The notes below the pieces were generated by a model, which ran no database searches, was not told the origin of the DNA, and saw only the letters and a list, made by a program, of their open reading frames with translations. Positions 1 through 12,304 of a stretch of DNA of 64,000 nucleotides are shown here, piece by piece. Origin of the DNA: Macrostomum hystrix (taxonomy: Eukaryota; Platyhelminthes; Macrostomidae); the NCBI GenBank assembly GCA_950097015.1, contig CATNEN010000039.1, forward strand, positions 4,848,001 through 4,912,000. The letters run 5' to 3'. Every line of letters begins with the position of its first letter. Within the stretch, counting starts at the first letter, position 1. The translations under genes were made by a program, and so were the position numbers.

Positions 1-143
1 TTAGTTTCGGCGAACTCCGGAAGTCTGAAGTGCCAGATCCAGTTAATATGGAGGATGAGGCAGAATTTTTAATTCAGCCTTGAATCTCCTTTAAGCAGTG
101 ACCAATTGTGCAAGATGACTAGCCAGGCTTCAGAACGCCACTA

Positions 144-190
144 TTAAGCATGTATTAAGCATGTATTAAGCATGTAGTAAGCATGTAGTA
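144..190. repeat. short tandem repeat (taagcatgta type)
   Basis: Four imperfect copies of an 11-bp unit resembling ttaagcatgta lie directly before the target-site duplication of the adjacent MITE. No coding signal is visible. Confidence 0.7.
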
Positions 191-198
191 GCCTATCG

Positions 199-568
199 CA
201 GGGGTAGGCAAACTTATTTGCTGGCGGGCCAAAGAGAGAACCTATAAGACGGCAGCGGGCCGCATTGAATGTATAAATATGAGATAGGAGAGAGATGAGA
301 CACGGGAGAGATAAGACACGGGAGAGATGAGACACAGGAGAGATTAGACACGGAAGAGATAAGACACGAGAGCGATGAGACACGGGAGAATTAGACACGA
401 GAGCGATGAGACACAGGAGAGATTAGACACGGGAGAGATGAGATACAGGAGAGATTAGACACGAGAGAGATGAAACAGGACACTGTAGATGTCAGAAGGG
501 GCAACGGGCCGGATTTGGGAGCTTCGAGGGCCGCATCTGGCCCGCGGGCCGGAGTTTGCCGACCCCTG
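199..568. mobile_element. hAT-type MITE
   Basis: The left end CAGGGGTAGGCAAACTT and the inverted right end CAGGGGTCGGCAAACTC are nearly perfect terminal inverted repeats of the common hAT class. They are flanked by 8-bp near-identical repeats, gcctatcg at 191-198 and gtctatcg at 569-576 (7 of 8 match). The ends also pair through GC-rich GGCCCGC stretches. The interior (284-475) is a purine-rich minisatellite of about 15-17 bp units (gagagatgagacacgg). There is no transposase ORF, so the element is non-autonomous. Confidence 0.85.
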
Positions 569-576
569 GTCTATCG

Positions 577-2650
577 GAAAGTATCACTACTTTTTTGGAC
601 ACCACACTATATGTACTATCCGTGCTTTTTAGCTGGCAAATCGGTAAAAGTTTCCGTGAGATCATTTTTTGCTACGTTTGACGATGCGTTACTAGTTGTA
701 GCTTTCATGGCTACACGTGCGACTGTACAACAATTTGATTATTGTCAGCATAAATTTATTAGATATTAAAATAACAAAAGACTATGACAAAACCAATCAT
801 TTTCTTTTATGCACACAAAGGATGACATCAAACACAAACACAATCTTCTGCCGTTGTTAGGAACACATGGCCTATTAAATAGAAGACAACGAACTTTATA
901 ATTTTAATGAAACGTAAAAGTTGGGTTCTAAACTAGTCGTCATAGTTCTAAACGGCGTCGCAGAGCATGTTAACAAGAAAAGCGCCCGCATCAATGCTTA
1001 CACAGGAACAGCTAGCGACGCGGGCAGACAACTACGAAAAAGTACATTCACTTTTTAAGAGAAATATTAAGTTTTTAGCAAGCGTGTGTCTTGCTTTGCA
1101 ATGTGGCTAGTATTATATAAGTTTATGCACGCTTATAAGAGTCCAATAAACACTTTCTTACAACTCTATTTGTAATAAAAAAGCTCAATTACTAAAGGCA
1201 GCACAACACACAAGAGGGCGAATAAGTTTTAAATAAAGTTTCTATTTACTTCTAGTTTTCTTTTACCAAAGATTTAATTTAAAAATGGATTGTTTAAAAC
1301 TGAAACCTAATTTTAGATTGCGAAAGATCTTTTAGACAAGTTATAGTTGAAGTAAGGTGGATTCAATATTCGGTTAATCAATCATTTATTACAATATCAA
1401 TATGAAAAATATTGTACTCACTTGCATGTGTGATTGAGGCGGACCAAAACACACTGTGCTTTCCTTATTGCTATATTCAGTAGCGATCGTATGACAATTT
1501 ATAATTTATAAAGAATAAAATAAGCTTGTTAGTGAGAATATAACTTATTTAAATATTAGAGTTCAAGATGCGAGATTTTTAAAAGATTCTAGAAAGATCT
1601 AGACTTTCTGAATTTATCGTACCCGAATCAACAGTGGAAATATTAGGACAACAATAGCTGATTAACTGCCCGCTGATACTTACCCGAAAATGAATACTAG
1701 CAGTTCCTAGGCCATTAAAATTCATAGCAAAATGGAGCACATAGTTTTAATAGTTGCGAAAATTCACTTCTAGAATTTAATTTCAAATAGGAAATAGAAA
1801 GCAGGGGACGCGAGTGTGGTTGTTAAAAAATATAAACGGGAGTTTGTAAACAAAGCGTTGCAATTTAACATATGATAATAAAAGTACATTTTGAGTGTTG
1901 CATCAAACTTGAATAATTATAGCAAGACAAGAAGAGATGCACAGAAAAACACTTCACTTAAAAAATAGCGGCGGCAGGTGCTGTCGAATTAGGTCCGCTC
2001 TCCGCTGTTCTGGCGGCACCGGCTTGGATTTAAATTGGACTGAGCGCGTGCGTGCGTGCGTTATCCGATTGCTTTCTTCTCATTTTAGTGTGATTTTATT
2101 ATCCAAAATTGAAACACTAAATCTGTTAAATTGTTTCCTACTTCTATTAAAATGAGTTTAAAATGCTGCAAAAACAGCTACAATTGACTGCTTTGGCGCG
2201 AATTTCAAATCATTTAAATGGTTAAATTTCATTTCGAATATTCGACGACTATTATGAAGTTTGTCTTTTGAATGTTGAAAAAATTAATTTTATACATTTT
2301 TCCTAGAAAACTAAAACGAGGTTGAAGTAGCATTTAAATATATAATGTGCGGCACTTTCATTTAAACATTATGAATTTGATTTATTAATATTTTTAGATT
2401 AGAATAGCCATCGACATGCGCTCGCTTCATCATGATCATGAACCTGTACAGGATGAGAGAAGAGTTCAAAGGGGGGGAGAGGAACGTGTCGGTCCGAGAC
2501 CGAAAATAACAAAACAAATCGACGCATTTTGTTTACTATCTATTAAGCTAGACCTTAGCTTGATGAGCTATCACTGCCAATTCGGACACTTTAAATACAT
2601 TTAGTTTAGAAAAATTCTAGTTATGATTTGTGGCTAATCTCATAATTGGC
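577..2650. other. AT-rich intergenic DNA, no gene recognised
   Basis: This stretch lies downstream of the minus-strand FUBP-like gene. It has many short AT runs and no ORF with family resemblance; the 72-codon frame near 1937-2155 has no recognisable motif. A tttatt at about 2656 reads AATAAA on the minus strand and is a reasonable polyadenylation signal for the neighbouring gene. Confidence 0.5.
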
Positions 2651-2733
2651 AACTTTATTTCAGCAATTTTTTACTACAAATATCACTGAATGAGCAAAGT
2701 TTCTGAAAACTCACCTAATAAATAATGGCTTAA

Positions 2734-5700
2734 TCAGTTCTTGCCGCTAGCTGATTTATCCCACCAGTTCTGCTGCTGGCCCGCAGCGCCGCGACTGTCC
2801 GAGCCGGCGGAGCCACCGCCGGATTCCTGCTGCTGCTCGCGGCTCTGCGGCCAGCCGCTCTGCTGTGGCTGGCTGCCGTTTGACTGCTGCTGCCATTGCT
2901 GCCACTGCTGCCATTGCTGATACTGCTGCTCCTGCGAAGCCTGTGTTAGGAGTCAAATTATTGAGAATAGGTTGAAGCCAAACAAGTATTTTACTGAAAG
3001 TAGTTGGAGCAGATGTACATCCTCAGCTTCAGCAGTATACTCGTACATTATGTCTGTGGACTGGGGGGCCGACACACCTGCCCAATTGTTACCCTAGCTA
3101 CTACCGACGGGGGTGAATGGCAGAGCGGTATAACGCGTGTGCCTCTCTCACCGAGGTAACCTGAGCTCGATTCCGCAGCGAAGCCACATATATTTAGGGC
3201 GCAGCCGCAGAGAGAAAGCTTGGGTGCTTGTCATGCAGGTTATTTCCTTGAGGGCCAACCTCCTAGGCACAGTAAGAGCGTACAATGTCTGACGATGAAA
3301 TGTGCACACCTGCGTGAGTGTATGCCTACATACAGTATCTGTGTGTGTGCTCTAGAGTCAGCGAAATGGGCAGAATAGCCTCATCGCTGGCTGCGGGTCT
3401 ACTGTCACCGGATGAATGATTAGTGGCACCCATTTTACAGTGAGTTGAACGGAGGCAATAAGTAATTAATTTGAGTCTTTCTTATGCTATTTCCATGGAC
3501 TGAGTCTCGAACTCAGGACCTCGCAGTCAGGGGTCCGAAGCCCTAACTTGTGGGCTAAATCTATTCTCTTTTAAAAACCCAATACAGCATGTAGAAATAT
3601 TAACAGAACAAACCGGTTGCTGTTGCGACTGCGGCTGCGCCTGAGAAGATGAGCCAGGCTGCTGCTGACCGCTCTGCAGCAGGATGGCATCGGCGTATTC
3701 GTTCATGCCCTGCCTGCGGTAGTACTCGGCCCAGGCCAGGCTATAGTCCATCTGGCCAGTCTGGCTATTGTACTGCGGGGCTGGCATGGATTCCTGCTGC
3801 TGCTGCTGCTGCTCCTGGCCATTGTTTCCATAGTAACCAGACGAGGCGCCTCCGTACTGCTGGTTGTAGCCGCCCTGCTGCTGCTGATGCGGCAGGCCGG
3901 CCTTCTCGCAGATAAGGCGTACAGCCTCCGCAATTTGGGCTTGCGAACCCTGCAATTGATCGAAATCAAAACATGGCATCCCATATCACTGCTTACGCTC
4001 GTATACAAGCCTTTGAGTATTCGAGCAGCACATTGATTATTTCATCTTTCACAGGAATTTTTACCTGAATATCGAACACCTTGATTGATTCATTAGGCGG
4101 CGGCTCTCTCTGAATGGCAACGTAGGCGCCGGAGACTCGCATAATCTCCTTGATGGTCTCGCCGCCCTTGCCAATGACCAGGCCGGCCTTCTCAGCAGGG
4201 ATTGCGTAAGTTGTTGGCCGATTTTCCGGGCCCCCGCGCTGCCTGTCCGGCCCGGGCATGTTACCGTTAAGCACCGCGTTAATGAGCTCGTGAACTCGCT
4301 CAGATGCCATTTGAACGGAGTGCACATTGCCCGAGATCTGGCGAGTTGAAGGAATTTAATAAGAGATCACAAAACAGCCCACTAACCTATTAAGCTGTTG
4401 TCCTTACTAATCTTATCAGCTGCTGTCCTCACTAACCTTATCAGCTGTTGTCCTCAGAGACCTTATCAGCTGTTGTCCTCACTAACCTTATCAGCTGTTG
4501 TCCTCACAGACCTTATCAGCTGTTGTCCTCACTGACCTTATCAGCTGTTGTCCTCCTAACCTTATCAGCTGTTGTCCTCACTAACCTTATCAGCTGTTGT
4601 CCTCACTAACCTTATCAGCTGCTGTCCTCACTAACCTTATCAGCTGTTGTCCTCACAGACCTTATCAGCTGTTGTCCTCACTAACCTTATCAGCTGTTGT
4701 CCTCACAGACCTTATCAGCTGTTGTCCTCACTGACCTTATCAGCTGTTGTCCTCCTAACCTTATCAGCTGTTGTCCTCACTAACCTTATCAGATGTTGTC
4801 CTCACTAACCTTATCAGCTGTTGTCCTTATAGTCTATCTAGCTCTAAGAGCAATAAACTAGCAATAGCGAATGCCAACCTGCAGAGTGCGCTCGGGCAAT
4901 TCACGATCTCCGGGACCTTCTTGCTTGAACTGCACTTTGGCGCCAGTGTCTTGATTGATCTTGCGCAACATTTCGCCACCTTTGCCAATTACAACGCCAA
5001 CGCAACGGCGAGGTACTTTTATTTCTTCGAAGCTCTCCCCGTAGCCGCTGCTGCCTCCGCCGCCATAGGGACCGCCGCCGCCTGCACCGAAGCCGCTTCG
5101 ACCGCCGAAGCCACCTCCGCCGAAGCCGCCGCCACCGCCACCGCCCCTGGGGCCCTGGCCAAATTCACGCTGCTGCGGCTGCTGTTGCTGCTCCTTGGAG
5201 TTTAGCAGCTCCATCACTAAGTCGCGCGCGTAGTTCAAACGATCCGGAGTGCCTGGCGTTTAGAATGAGACAAGCAGGTGAAAGAAAAGCAGAAAAGGTA
5301 GGGTATAATTGCTATTTGCAGGAGGGCTCCGGCTAATACTTTGGTAAGAATGGGCCCGCAGCCAGCGAGAGGCAAATCTGCCCATTATGCTGACTCATGT
5401 ACAGACCCTCCCACAGGGTCAGCGAGTGAAAATTTTTTGTCAGGCCCCTTAAGTGCGTGAGTCTCTCTTTCCACTGCTGCGCTCTAACTAATGAGGCCTC
5501 GTCATGGAATCCAGCTCAGGGACCTTTGTGCGCGAGGCAGACGCATTAGCCGCTCTGCCAGTAACCCACTAAAGGAAGGGTAATTAGTCAGGTAGCAATT
5601 TCTTCCAACAAGCGAGCCTCACCGGTAATCTTTAGCGGCTTTTCGGTCAGCGAGGCCGTATTGGTGTCCTGTATAAGCACCATCTTGACTCCGGACTTCT

Positions 5701-8700
5701 CTTGCAAACTTTTAATATTCTCGCCGCCGCGGCCAATCAGAAGGCCGACCTTGGCAGCCGGCACATCCAGCTGGATGCTCTCTAGGCCCGCGTCTCCCTC
5801 GCGTGGTCGACTGCCACCGCTGCCGCCCTTCTCGGCTATCATAGACTCCATCATTTGCTTGGCTCGATCGACTTCGGCCTTGCCACCGGAGATTGTCACC
5901 TGACGCTCGCCGTTGACGCTGTCTGAGCTGATCTGGATGCGAGCGCTGGATTCGGCCTGTAGGCGGGTGATGGTCTCGCCACCGCGGCCGATCATTAAGC
6001 CCACGTATCGATCCAGTATTTTTAACTCGAAGGTGTGACTAGGTGCCGAAGTGGTGGCGTCTGGCACTAGCGGGGCTATTAGCATCGGTGGCTTTGCGGC
6101 TGCCGGGGTGGCACTGCCGCATAGTTTCTCATTGATCTTGGCAGCGGCAGCCGCGGCGGCGGCAAGTTTAGCACTGCTAGCTGGGCCGCCACCAGCTGCG
6201 CCAGATGTGGCATCTCCAGCGCCAGGCCCAGCAAAGCTGCGCTTAGTAGCCGGAGAGCCTTCATCATCCGAATTGGAATGAAAGCTGCGCTTGGCTCCGA
6301 CAACACTAATGCCTCCGTCTGTAGGCAGCGATGGTGCTGAGCCATCGACTGGAGCAGAGGCTGTCAGACTGGCGGCAATCTGGATGTACAGGTGCAGGTA
6401 TTCAGTGATAAGCAAAAACAGAGAAGCAGGATAAATTGAATATAGGAAATGAGAAAATTGAGGAATTTGGGAGACACAGATAAGCAACAATCAGGAGTAC
6501 TAACATACCAATTTAACTTTTTTATTAAAAGCACCCTTTTTGTTTACAAATTATGAAAGTTGGAATTTTATTTGTTAACAATAAACAAAGCTAACCAAAG
6601 CTGGATTTCTGGCATTAAAAAGGTATATTGTAGCCAATCTTAAAAATAAATCTTTGGATGTAATGTCACACGTAAGCCCATAGACCCCTAGTCCTTTTAC
6701 TTATTACTCGGGTTGTAATAAGTAATACTAACAGTTTGTCACTCTCTGTATAATAGAGACCTACAGAGTCTGCTCCTCATTGCAAGAGCATCTAATTATC
6801 TATAGGTAACAATAAAATGACAATATACACAATGTGGGATATACCAACAGCTGCATTAATTTTCTTAGTAAAATGTGTCTTTCTAAGCAGAGAATTTTCA
6901 GAGAAAATCAACAGAGACCAGACATGGTGCTTTGTCTCTTGAACAGATGATGGGGGTCAGTCTGATACACCAGCAACCCTGGCTTCTAGTTGGCGATTAC
7001 AAAGGAGACTTTGTACACCATGTCCATAACATAGTGTGAAATACTGTCAAGCATGTTCTACAGTAGCAAATTGCTGTATACTCAACTGACTAGATTTGCT
7101 TTCCACAATACTTTACAAAGGCATATGTGGCAAAGCATTGATTTTAAGCTCTAATTAAAGAATGAATCTTGACTTCATATTTAGTTTATACTAACATTGT
7201 TTGCTTTTACTAGCCTAATTCAATTCAACGCTTGCATTATTATGCAAATGTGCACAATTGATTGCATGCTAGAACAAATTGCATCATGTTTAAATCCTTT
7301 GATTGCTCCAATGCCACTAGTTCATAGTCTGGATTATAACATGGTATTACAACAAACAAAAAATTCAGATTTTTTAATTATATGCAAAGAACTACTTATT
7401 GCATGCCAACTTTGAAACTTTTGGTACCAATTGGTACTTTGAACTAATACCTATCAAAGACTGCCAAATTAAAGAAAAATCTAAATAAAAAATGAATGAA
7501 CATAGGCCTGGGCCAATGGAAACAGAATAAAGATAAAAACATTTTTTAAAAGCATGTACAAAAAAAATATTTTTTGAGAGGAATTCTTATATATATAGAT
7601 ATTTGTTAACTTCAATATGTTAAAAAATAAGTTATCTATCAATAATTTATTTAAATTACTGAATTTTCTAACTAAGAAACATATAAGAATACTAACATAG
7701 GGACTCTAGTAAGCGAAAAAAACGAAAAAATATGAAAAAAAAACAATGCTGTGTTCTGATGAAAAAAGGAATATAAATATTATGTTAAGAAAATAATGCC
7801 TACTATCAATAGAAAGAAGAAAAATATACTTTACAACAAGTGTTTATATGCTACAATTAGTGCAAAAAACAAAAAAGTTATAAAGTGCCAAAATTTTTTT
7901 TTTCAAAGTATTCGCTGTGTGATCGAACTTTAGAAAAACTACCTTACATAGACCTTAAAAATTTTACTAATGCATTGATACTGAAATAAACAAATTAAAA
8001 ATTAAGAAAAAATAGCATAAACCTTACATAGAACTAAAAAACTTTACTAATGCATTGATACTGAAATAAACAAATTAAAAATTAAGAAAGAGGATATAAA
8101 AATATATATTAACAATTATTTTTTAGTAAAAGAATGTTTTTTACTTTGCATTTTTGGTTGGAATTATCTTTTTCTTTTTTCAATCATTGTTTATAGTGTT
8201 TTCTAAGTGTATCCCATTAATATTGTACAGAGAATTTGTATTGTACAGTAGTTTTATGTAGAATATGATATACTCAAACCTTTTTATTTTACTTTAGCAG
8301 AACCTCCCAGAAACATGTTTCTCTAATGTACCCCCTTTACACATTTTAGATGGCTTTTGCAATTGACTGTAATTTATAGAAAATTGATGTCTATGCAATG
8401 TCTATTTGTTAAGCTATGGAATAGGTATGGCTTTGCCACTTCTTCATATTTTTAATTTAGACTGCACAGATATAAGTTTATAGGGCTCTGGCCAAAATCG
8501 TCATATTCTAAATTGTCATATGAGGGTTGTAAAAAAATAACATTATCTAAATTGGCATATTGTCCACATTTGACAATGTGACATTACCGAAGTTGTCATA
8601 TTGTTATTTTATTGGCTTTGCAAACAGCTTTGCTAAAAGCATAAGCAAAGCATACATTTTTGGCCTTGTCTCACTTGGCTCTACAAAAATAATGTCACCC

Positions 8701-11114
8701 TAGACAGGCGCCCTGATCCGATTAGGATAAAACCAGGGTCCAGAATGCCTGTTCTACATCACCTCTGGGAAATCCTGGAGAGGAGAATAGCTGCTGCTAC
8801 ACCAGCGCCCAGGGGTCCAGGCAGGACAAACTAAAAGAGGAAGCTGTTGCTGCAACAGCAACCAAAAAAACAATCTCCACACAGCACCCAACATATGCAG
8901 CAGTTCATCTCATGTTGCGCTTGCTCTTTAGTTTGGCAAAAAAAGTGGAAAAAAATAACAAGTCCCGGCACTAGACACTAAGTCATCTGAGACTAAAACA
9001 CCGAGACGTGGGACGTTCCCTGGGGTTGCTTGTACTGGCTGCCACAGGTGCCGGTGAGCCACAGACACTGGGCCGGTTTGTCGGCTTGACTTCGTCTCAT
9101 TGGTTAGATACACCTGTAATTGAGACTCTGATATTTATACTCACATTATCCTCACATATTCTAGCGGAATGCCTACTTTTCGTAAAGCCAACTACTGCGC
9201 ATCGAACTAAAAGACGCAAATTATCATTATTCTACCGAAATATAAAACTTAAAAAATAAGCGCGAGGGAGGGTGGTGACGGTTCACTCTTGCTGTCTTGC
9301 ATCTCTCATGTCCCCCTTTGAAACTATACCCCAGCTATTGTCATATAAAATATTGTCAAGCACAGTTATTACACACACTGTAAAAAATATATATTTCTCT
9401 TTTAACCCCACTATGCATTTACCAAAATACTGAATGCTAAATTCAAAATACCAATGTTCTGACCATTTTTAACACCATGGCTCAGTGCCCAAATATTCAT
9501 TGCCTAGTTACCTGATTTACCTATCGCAAAATTTCACTCAATCTATTTCTTTTATTTTTATTGAACCAAAACTTTGGACCTTCTAAAAATTTTAAAATTC
9601 TAAATTTCTATTTTTCACTTTTTTATTTACATTTTAATAAAATTGTTTTAATACAAGAAAATATATACAGCAGTAGAGCCCCCACAAGGGCTGACCTGCA
9701 GTCTAGATTGGACAAGGCCGTTTAACAAACAAACAAAAATAATGTCATTTGAGCCATTCAAAGTACATTGCACATTATATAACATATGCACTGAGTTTCG
9801 TTCAACATGTAGCTATGTACATGTAACTCAAACATGCCCTTCTATTGCATTGTCATGATTTGCAATATTTGCATATTGCATTTGTCTGTTCATTGTGCCT
9901 ACCTAATGCTTTTATTGGTGCTTTTTTTATCTGCATTTACTTTTAACTGCCTTTAAATCAATTATTTGTTTGAATTATGCATCATTAAATATTTAAATCA
10001 TATTCATAATCAAAATGAGCAATGAACAAATAGTCAAGATCGTCATATTAAATTGAATATTGTGACACTTGTGCAAATCATCATCATCATAATTCATATG
10101 ACGTTTTAGATTATGACGATTTGATCTGTACCCATTTATAGTGGCATCACAAGATTCGGACTTAGGTTATATCAGATCATTTGTTACTAATGTCTAATGT
10201 AATGTAACTAATGTTACTAATGGCTGCTACCAAAAAAGAACTATTCTTATAAAAATAAAAATGCAGAATATACTTTAAACCACATTTTATTAACTACTAT
10301 AGCCACAGGGAACATAGTATTTAGCCAGATAGGGTAATGTATCATCAACCAAACAGTGTATCTTCAAAACCGAACAGGAATTTTGATGTCTTCCTTGGTC
10401 TCGTGCAAGACAGAAACAAGCTATTGTGTTTCACAGAACAACTAATTTGAAAGTTGAAGAAATTATCTACAAGCTAAGGCATGATGTGCAATGAAGCATT
10501 AAGAGGAAAGAAAGATATTGATATTTCAGTAGAAATTTTTATTGCAAAAGCATACTTTTTAACAACATTTTTTCAGTATGTACTTTAAACAAAGATTGTA
10601 TGTGGTTGCTTGCCAATTAAATGACCATAAATGTAGTTATTTATAGAGCATGAAAAATGCTTTCAAATCACATAATTTATGATAGTTCACTCCTTAAAAT
10701 AAGATTAAACCACTCACTCAAATTGTAAAACCAAACATCAAATTCTCTGTTTGGTTTGAAGATACATAAAAATCATTGTTTGGTTTTACATAAAAAGCAG
10801 GAATAACTTTTTTCTATTTGATAAAATAGCAAAAGCAGATACTTTTTAGAAAGATGTAACTGTTTTCTATAACTTGGCTTTTGTAGCTTATCTGTAGCTT
10901 AGGTTTGAATTAAAAAAAATACACATTCTTGTTTGGTTGATGATACATTACCCTATGCCTCTTTATATAATATAAAAGTGATATAGAATACTTCGCCCAC
11001 AAATTTGTGAATAGTCCATTAAGTCAACTTAATTGAATAGCTGAGATAGTCGAGAAAACTTCATACCTGTTTTGCCTTTGCCATTGCTGCCTCGAAATTC
11101 GGATTGATACTCAT
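2734..11114 (-). CDS. FUBP/KSRP-like protein with four KH domains
   Basis: Single-stranded nucleic-acid binding protein of the far-upstream-element-binding/KSRP family, expected to act in the nucleus in transcription and mRNA processing. Coding exons on the minus strand, each with GT-AG borders and matching phase: 11067-11114, 5623-6379, 4879-5252, 4065-4337, 3614-3949, 2734-2940. Together they give 1995 nt, or 664 aa, close to the vertebrate family (about 640-710). KH1 is about residues 133-195 (GRGG 147-150), KH2 about 217-290 (GRGG 232-235), KH3 in the exon at 4879-5252 (GKGG) and KH4 in 4065-4337 (GKGG). Gly-rich and Gln-rich linkers separate the domains. The C-terminal tail has the family's Tyr motif AWAEYYRRQGM and a Q/W-rich end. 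The start MSINPNFEAAMAKAKQ in a 48-nt exon is chosen because it splices in phase 0 onto IAASLTAS, as in FUBP N termini. The paralogue (FUBP1/2/3) cannot be assigned. Confidence 0.92.
3109..3400 (+). mobile_element. tRNA-derived SINE, copy 1
   Basis: The head is tRNA-like, with box A-like TGGCAGAGCGGT and box B-like GAGCTCGATTCC about 45 nt later. The body ends with GTCAGCGAAATGGGCAGAAT and GCTGCGGGTCT. The same head and tail recur on the minus strand at 5352-5571 and 50443-50729, defining a dispersed family of about 220-290 bp. The internal Pol III promoter is inferred from boxes A and B. The window contains no LINE partner. Confidence 0.8.
3491..3568 (-). mobile_element. tRNA-like block, probable second SINE family
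   Basis: On the minus strand the block reads as a partial tRNA-like fold, with TTAGCCCACAAGTTAGGG followed by box B-like GAGTTCGAGACTC and the pairing GACTGAG/CTCAGTC arm. It lacks a clean acceptor stem and sits in an intron, so it is called a SINE head or tRNA relic rather than a functional tRNA. Confidence 0.45.
4384..4829. repeat. 25-bp minisatellite in FUBP intron
   Basis: About 18 copies of a 25-bp unit resembling ccttatcagctgttgtcctc plus actaa fill most of the intron between the KH4 and KH3 exons (4338-4878). Variant units (cactaa, cacaga, cactga, ctaa) recur in the same order in the two halves, indicating a higher-order duplication. Confidence 0.95.
5352..5571 (-). mobile_element. 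tRNA-derived SINE, copy 2
   Basis: Minus-strand copy of the SINE seen at 3109-3400. The head TTACTGGCAGAGCGGCTAA and box B-like GAGCTGGATTCC lie at the high-coordinate end, and the tail (GCCCATTCTTACC side) is diverged. It occupies most of the intron between the KH2 and KH3 exons. Confidence 0.75.
7942..8089. repeat. 80-bp tandem duplication
   Basis: Two adjacent copies with an 80-bp period start ccttacataga at 7942 and 8022. They share tactgaaataaacaaatt and a following A-rich run. The duplication is local, within intron 1. Confidence 0.9.
8484..10134. mobile_element. probable non-autonomous DNA transposon
   Basis: The left end ggctctggccaaaatcgtca and the inverted right end gggtacagatcaaatcgtca continue as imperfect inverted repeats for about 40 bp. 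The flanks share tttatag (8477-8483 and 10135-10141), giving a 7-8 bp target duplication consistent with hAT. Further atcgtcat-type subterminal repeats lie inside both ends. No transposase is seen; the ends have diverged, so the element is old. Confidence 0.5.
10332..10953. mobile_element. 622-bp MITE flanked by TA
   Basis: GGGTAATGTATCATCAACC at the left end and its exact inverse at the right end form a terminal inverted repeat of about 25 bp. TA dinucleotides (10330-10331, 10954-10955) flank it, as expected for Tc1/mariner-type insertion. The interior has further copies of the tttggtt/aaccaaa motif with gatacat. No transposase ORF is present. Confidence 0.75.
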
Positions 11115-12304
11115 TTCTATGTATAAATCAAAGTTCAGTAGCAGAAACTGACTTGTTTATCTTTATATTATTTTTTTCTTTGTACGCTCCTTAGCCTGCT
11201 TTTGTCAAAATAATCAGTTTACTCTTACAGTACAATTTAATTAACAGTGTAGCAGAAATAGTAACGTATGTCACGAATCCATCCGTACTTTGAATTGAAT
11301 AATACTTTACAAAACAACGAGAAAGAGCAATTTAAAATAGTTATTTATCTAGCGATCAAAGCAATTTATGATATGCCACAAAAGAATGTGCTTTAAAAAC
11401 CGAATTTTAACTAAGTTTGACAAAAACTCCTCTATTTAAAACTTTTGACACAACAATTAAATTTCGGAAATTTAATCTTTAATCTTTGTTTCTTTGTAAT
11501 AAGGTCGTGCAATTTTACTAACTTCCGATGTGTAAACCAAATGGAATTAAAATTATGAACTTTATGAACCGCTTTTAATTATGAACAATACACAACGCAA
11601 CTCCAAATGGTTACAAGGCCGAATTTAAGCAGTTAACCCACCGAGCGCCACTGGTCTGGCCGCCAATCATTTTTAAGTGTATTTATATATCAAGCTAATC
11701 AGCATACAGTATAAAAGTTCGCGATGACAGTGCGCTATTTAAATGGATCATACTGTAAAAAATAAGTTATCTATCAATAATTTATTTAAATTACTGAATT
11801 TTACTGAATTACTGAAATACGACTACAGTAAAATACTATACAAGCGACACAGCGAGAGAAAGTACAGTACTAATACAGTATAGAATAATATAATAACATC
11901 GTGAACAATAAAATATGAAATGGAAATTACAAATAATATATATTTTTAAGTAGCAGGAGCATCATACTACAGATGCAAAATTTTCGAAGAAATAAACTTG
12001 CCAATCGATTCAACAACGATCTTTTTATATATCCAGACTCGGCATGGTAACATAAGATTCCCTCTACAATCGCAGTTGCTTGGTACTTCCATTTTACTCA
12101 GAAAGACATACCGAAACTTTTCAGTTTTTTTAAAACTTATACTGAATAAGGTCTAAGTGGTTTCAAATCCTCACTAGGCCTATCTACATCATGTGGACAC
12201 TAACATATTAGGCCTATCATCTACAATATGCATCGATGCTCTAAAATAGGGCATTTCCCTATATTGTTATTGTTTGTTTTCTATTTTCTGCTCTAAATTA
12301 GTAA
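11115..12304. other. intergenic DNA upstream of FUBP-like gene
   Basis: This region must hold the promoter and 5'UTR of the minus-strand FUBP-like gene. It is AT-rich with no clear TATA-type element that can be singled out. A 48-bp stretch at about 11755-11803 (aataagttatctatcaataa and flanks) is identical to one in intron 1 at about 7620-7667. Confidence 0.45.

Larger units (their letters stand above)
2941..3613 (-). other. intron 5 of FUBP-like gene, SINE-bearing
   Basis: The intron lies between the Gln-rich exons. It contains a plus-strand tRNA-derived SINE and a second tRNA-like block on the minus strand, and little else. Confidence 0.7.
6380..11066 (-). other. intron 1 of FUBP-like gene (4.7 kb)
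   Basis: AT-rich intron separating the 48-nt start exon from the KH1/KH2 exon. It contains an 80-bp tandem duplication, a roughly 1.65-kb inverted-repeat element and a 622-bp TA-flanked MITE. No internal coding exon is recognised. Confidence 0.8.

Noticed and set aside
3109-3185. Functional tRNA gene
   Set aside because: Box A and box B-like motifs are present, but the acceptor stem is poor and the same head with an extended body recurs twice, so it is a SINE.
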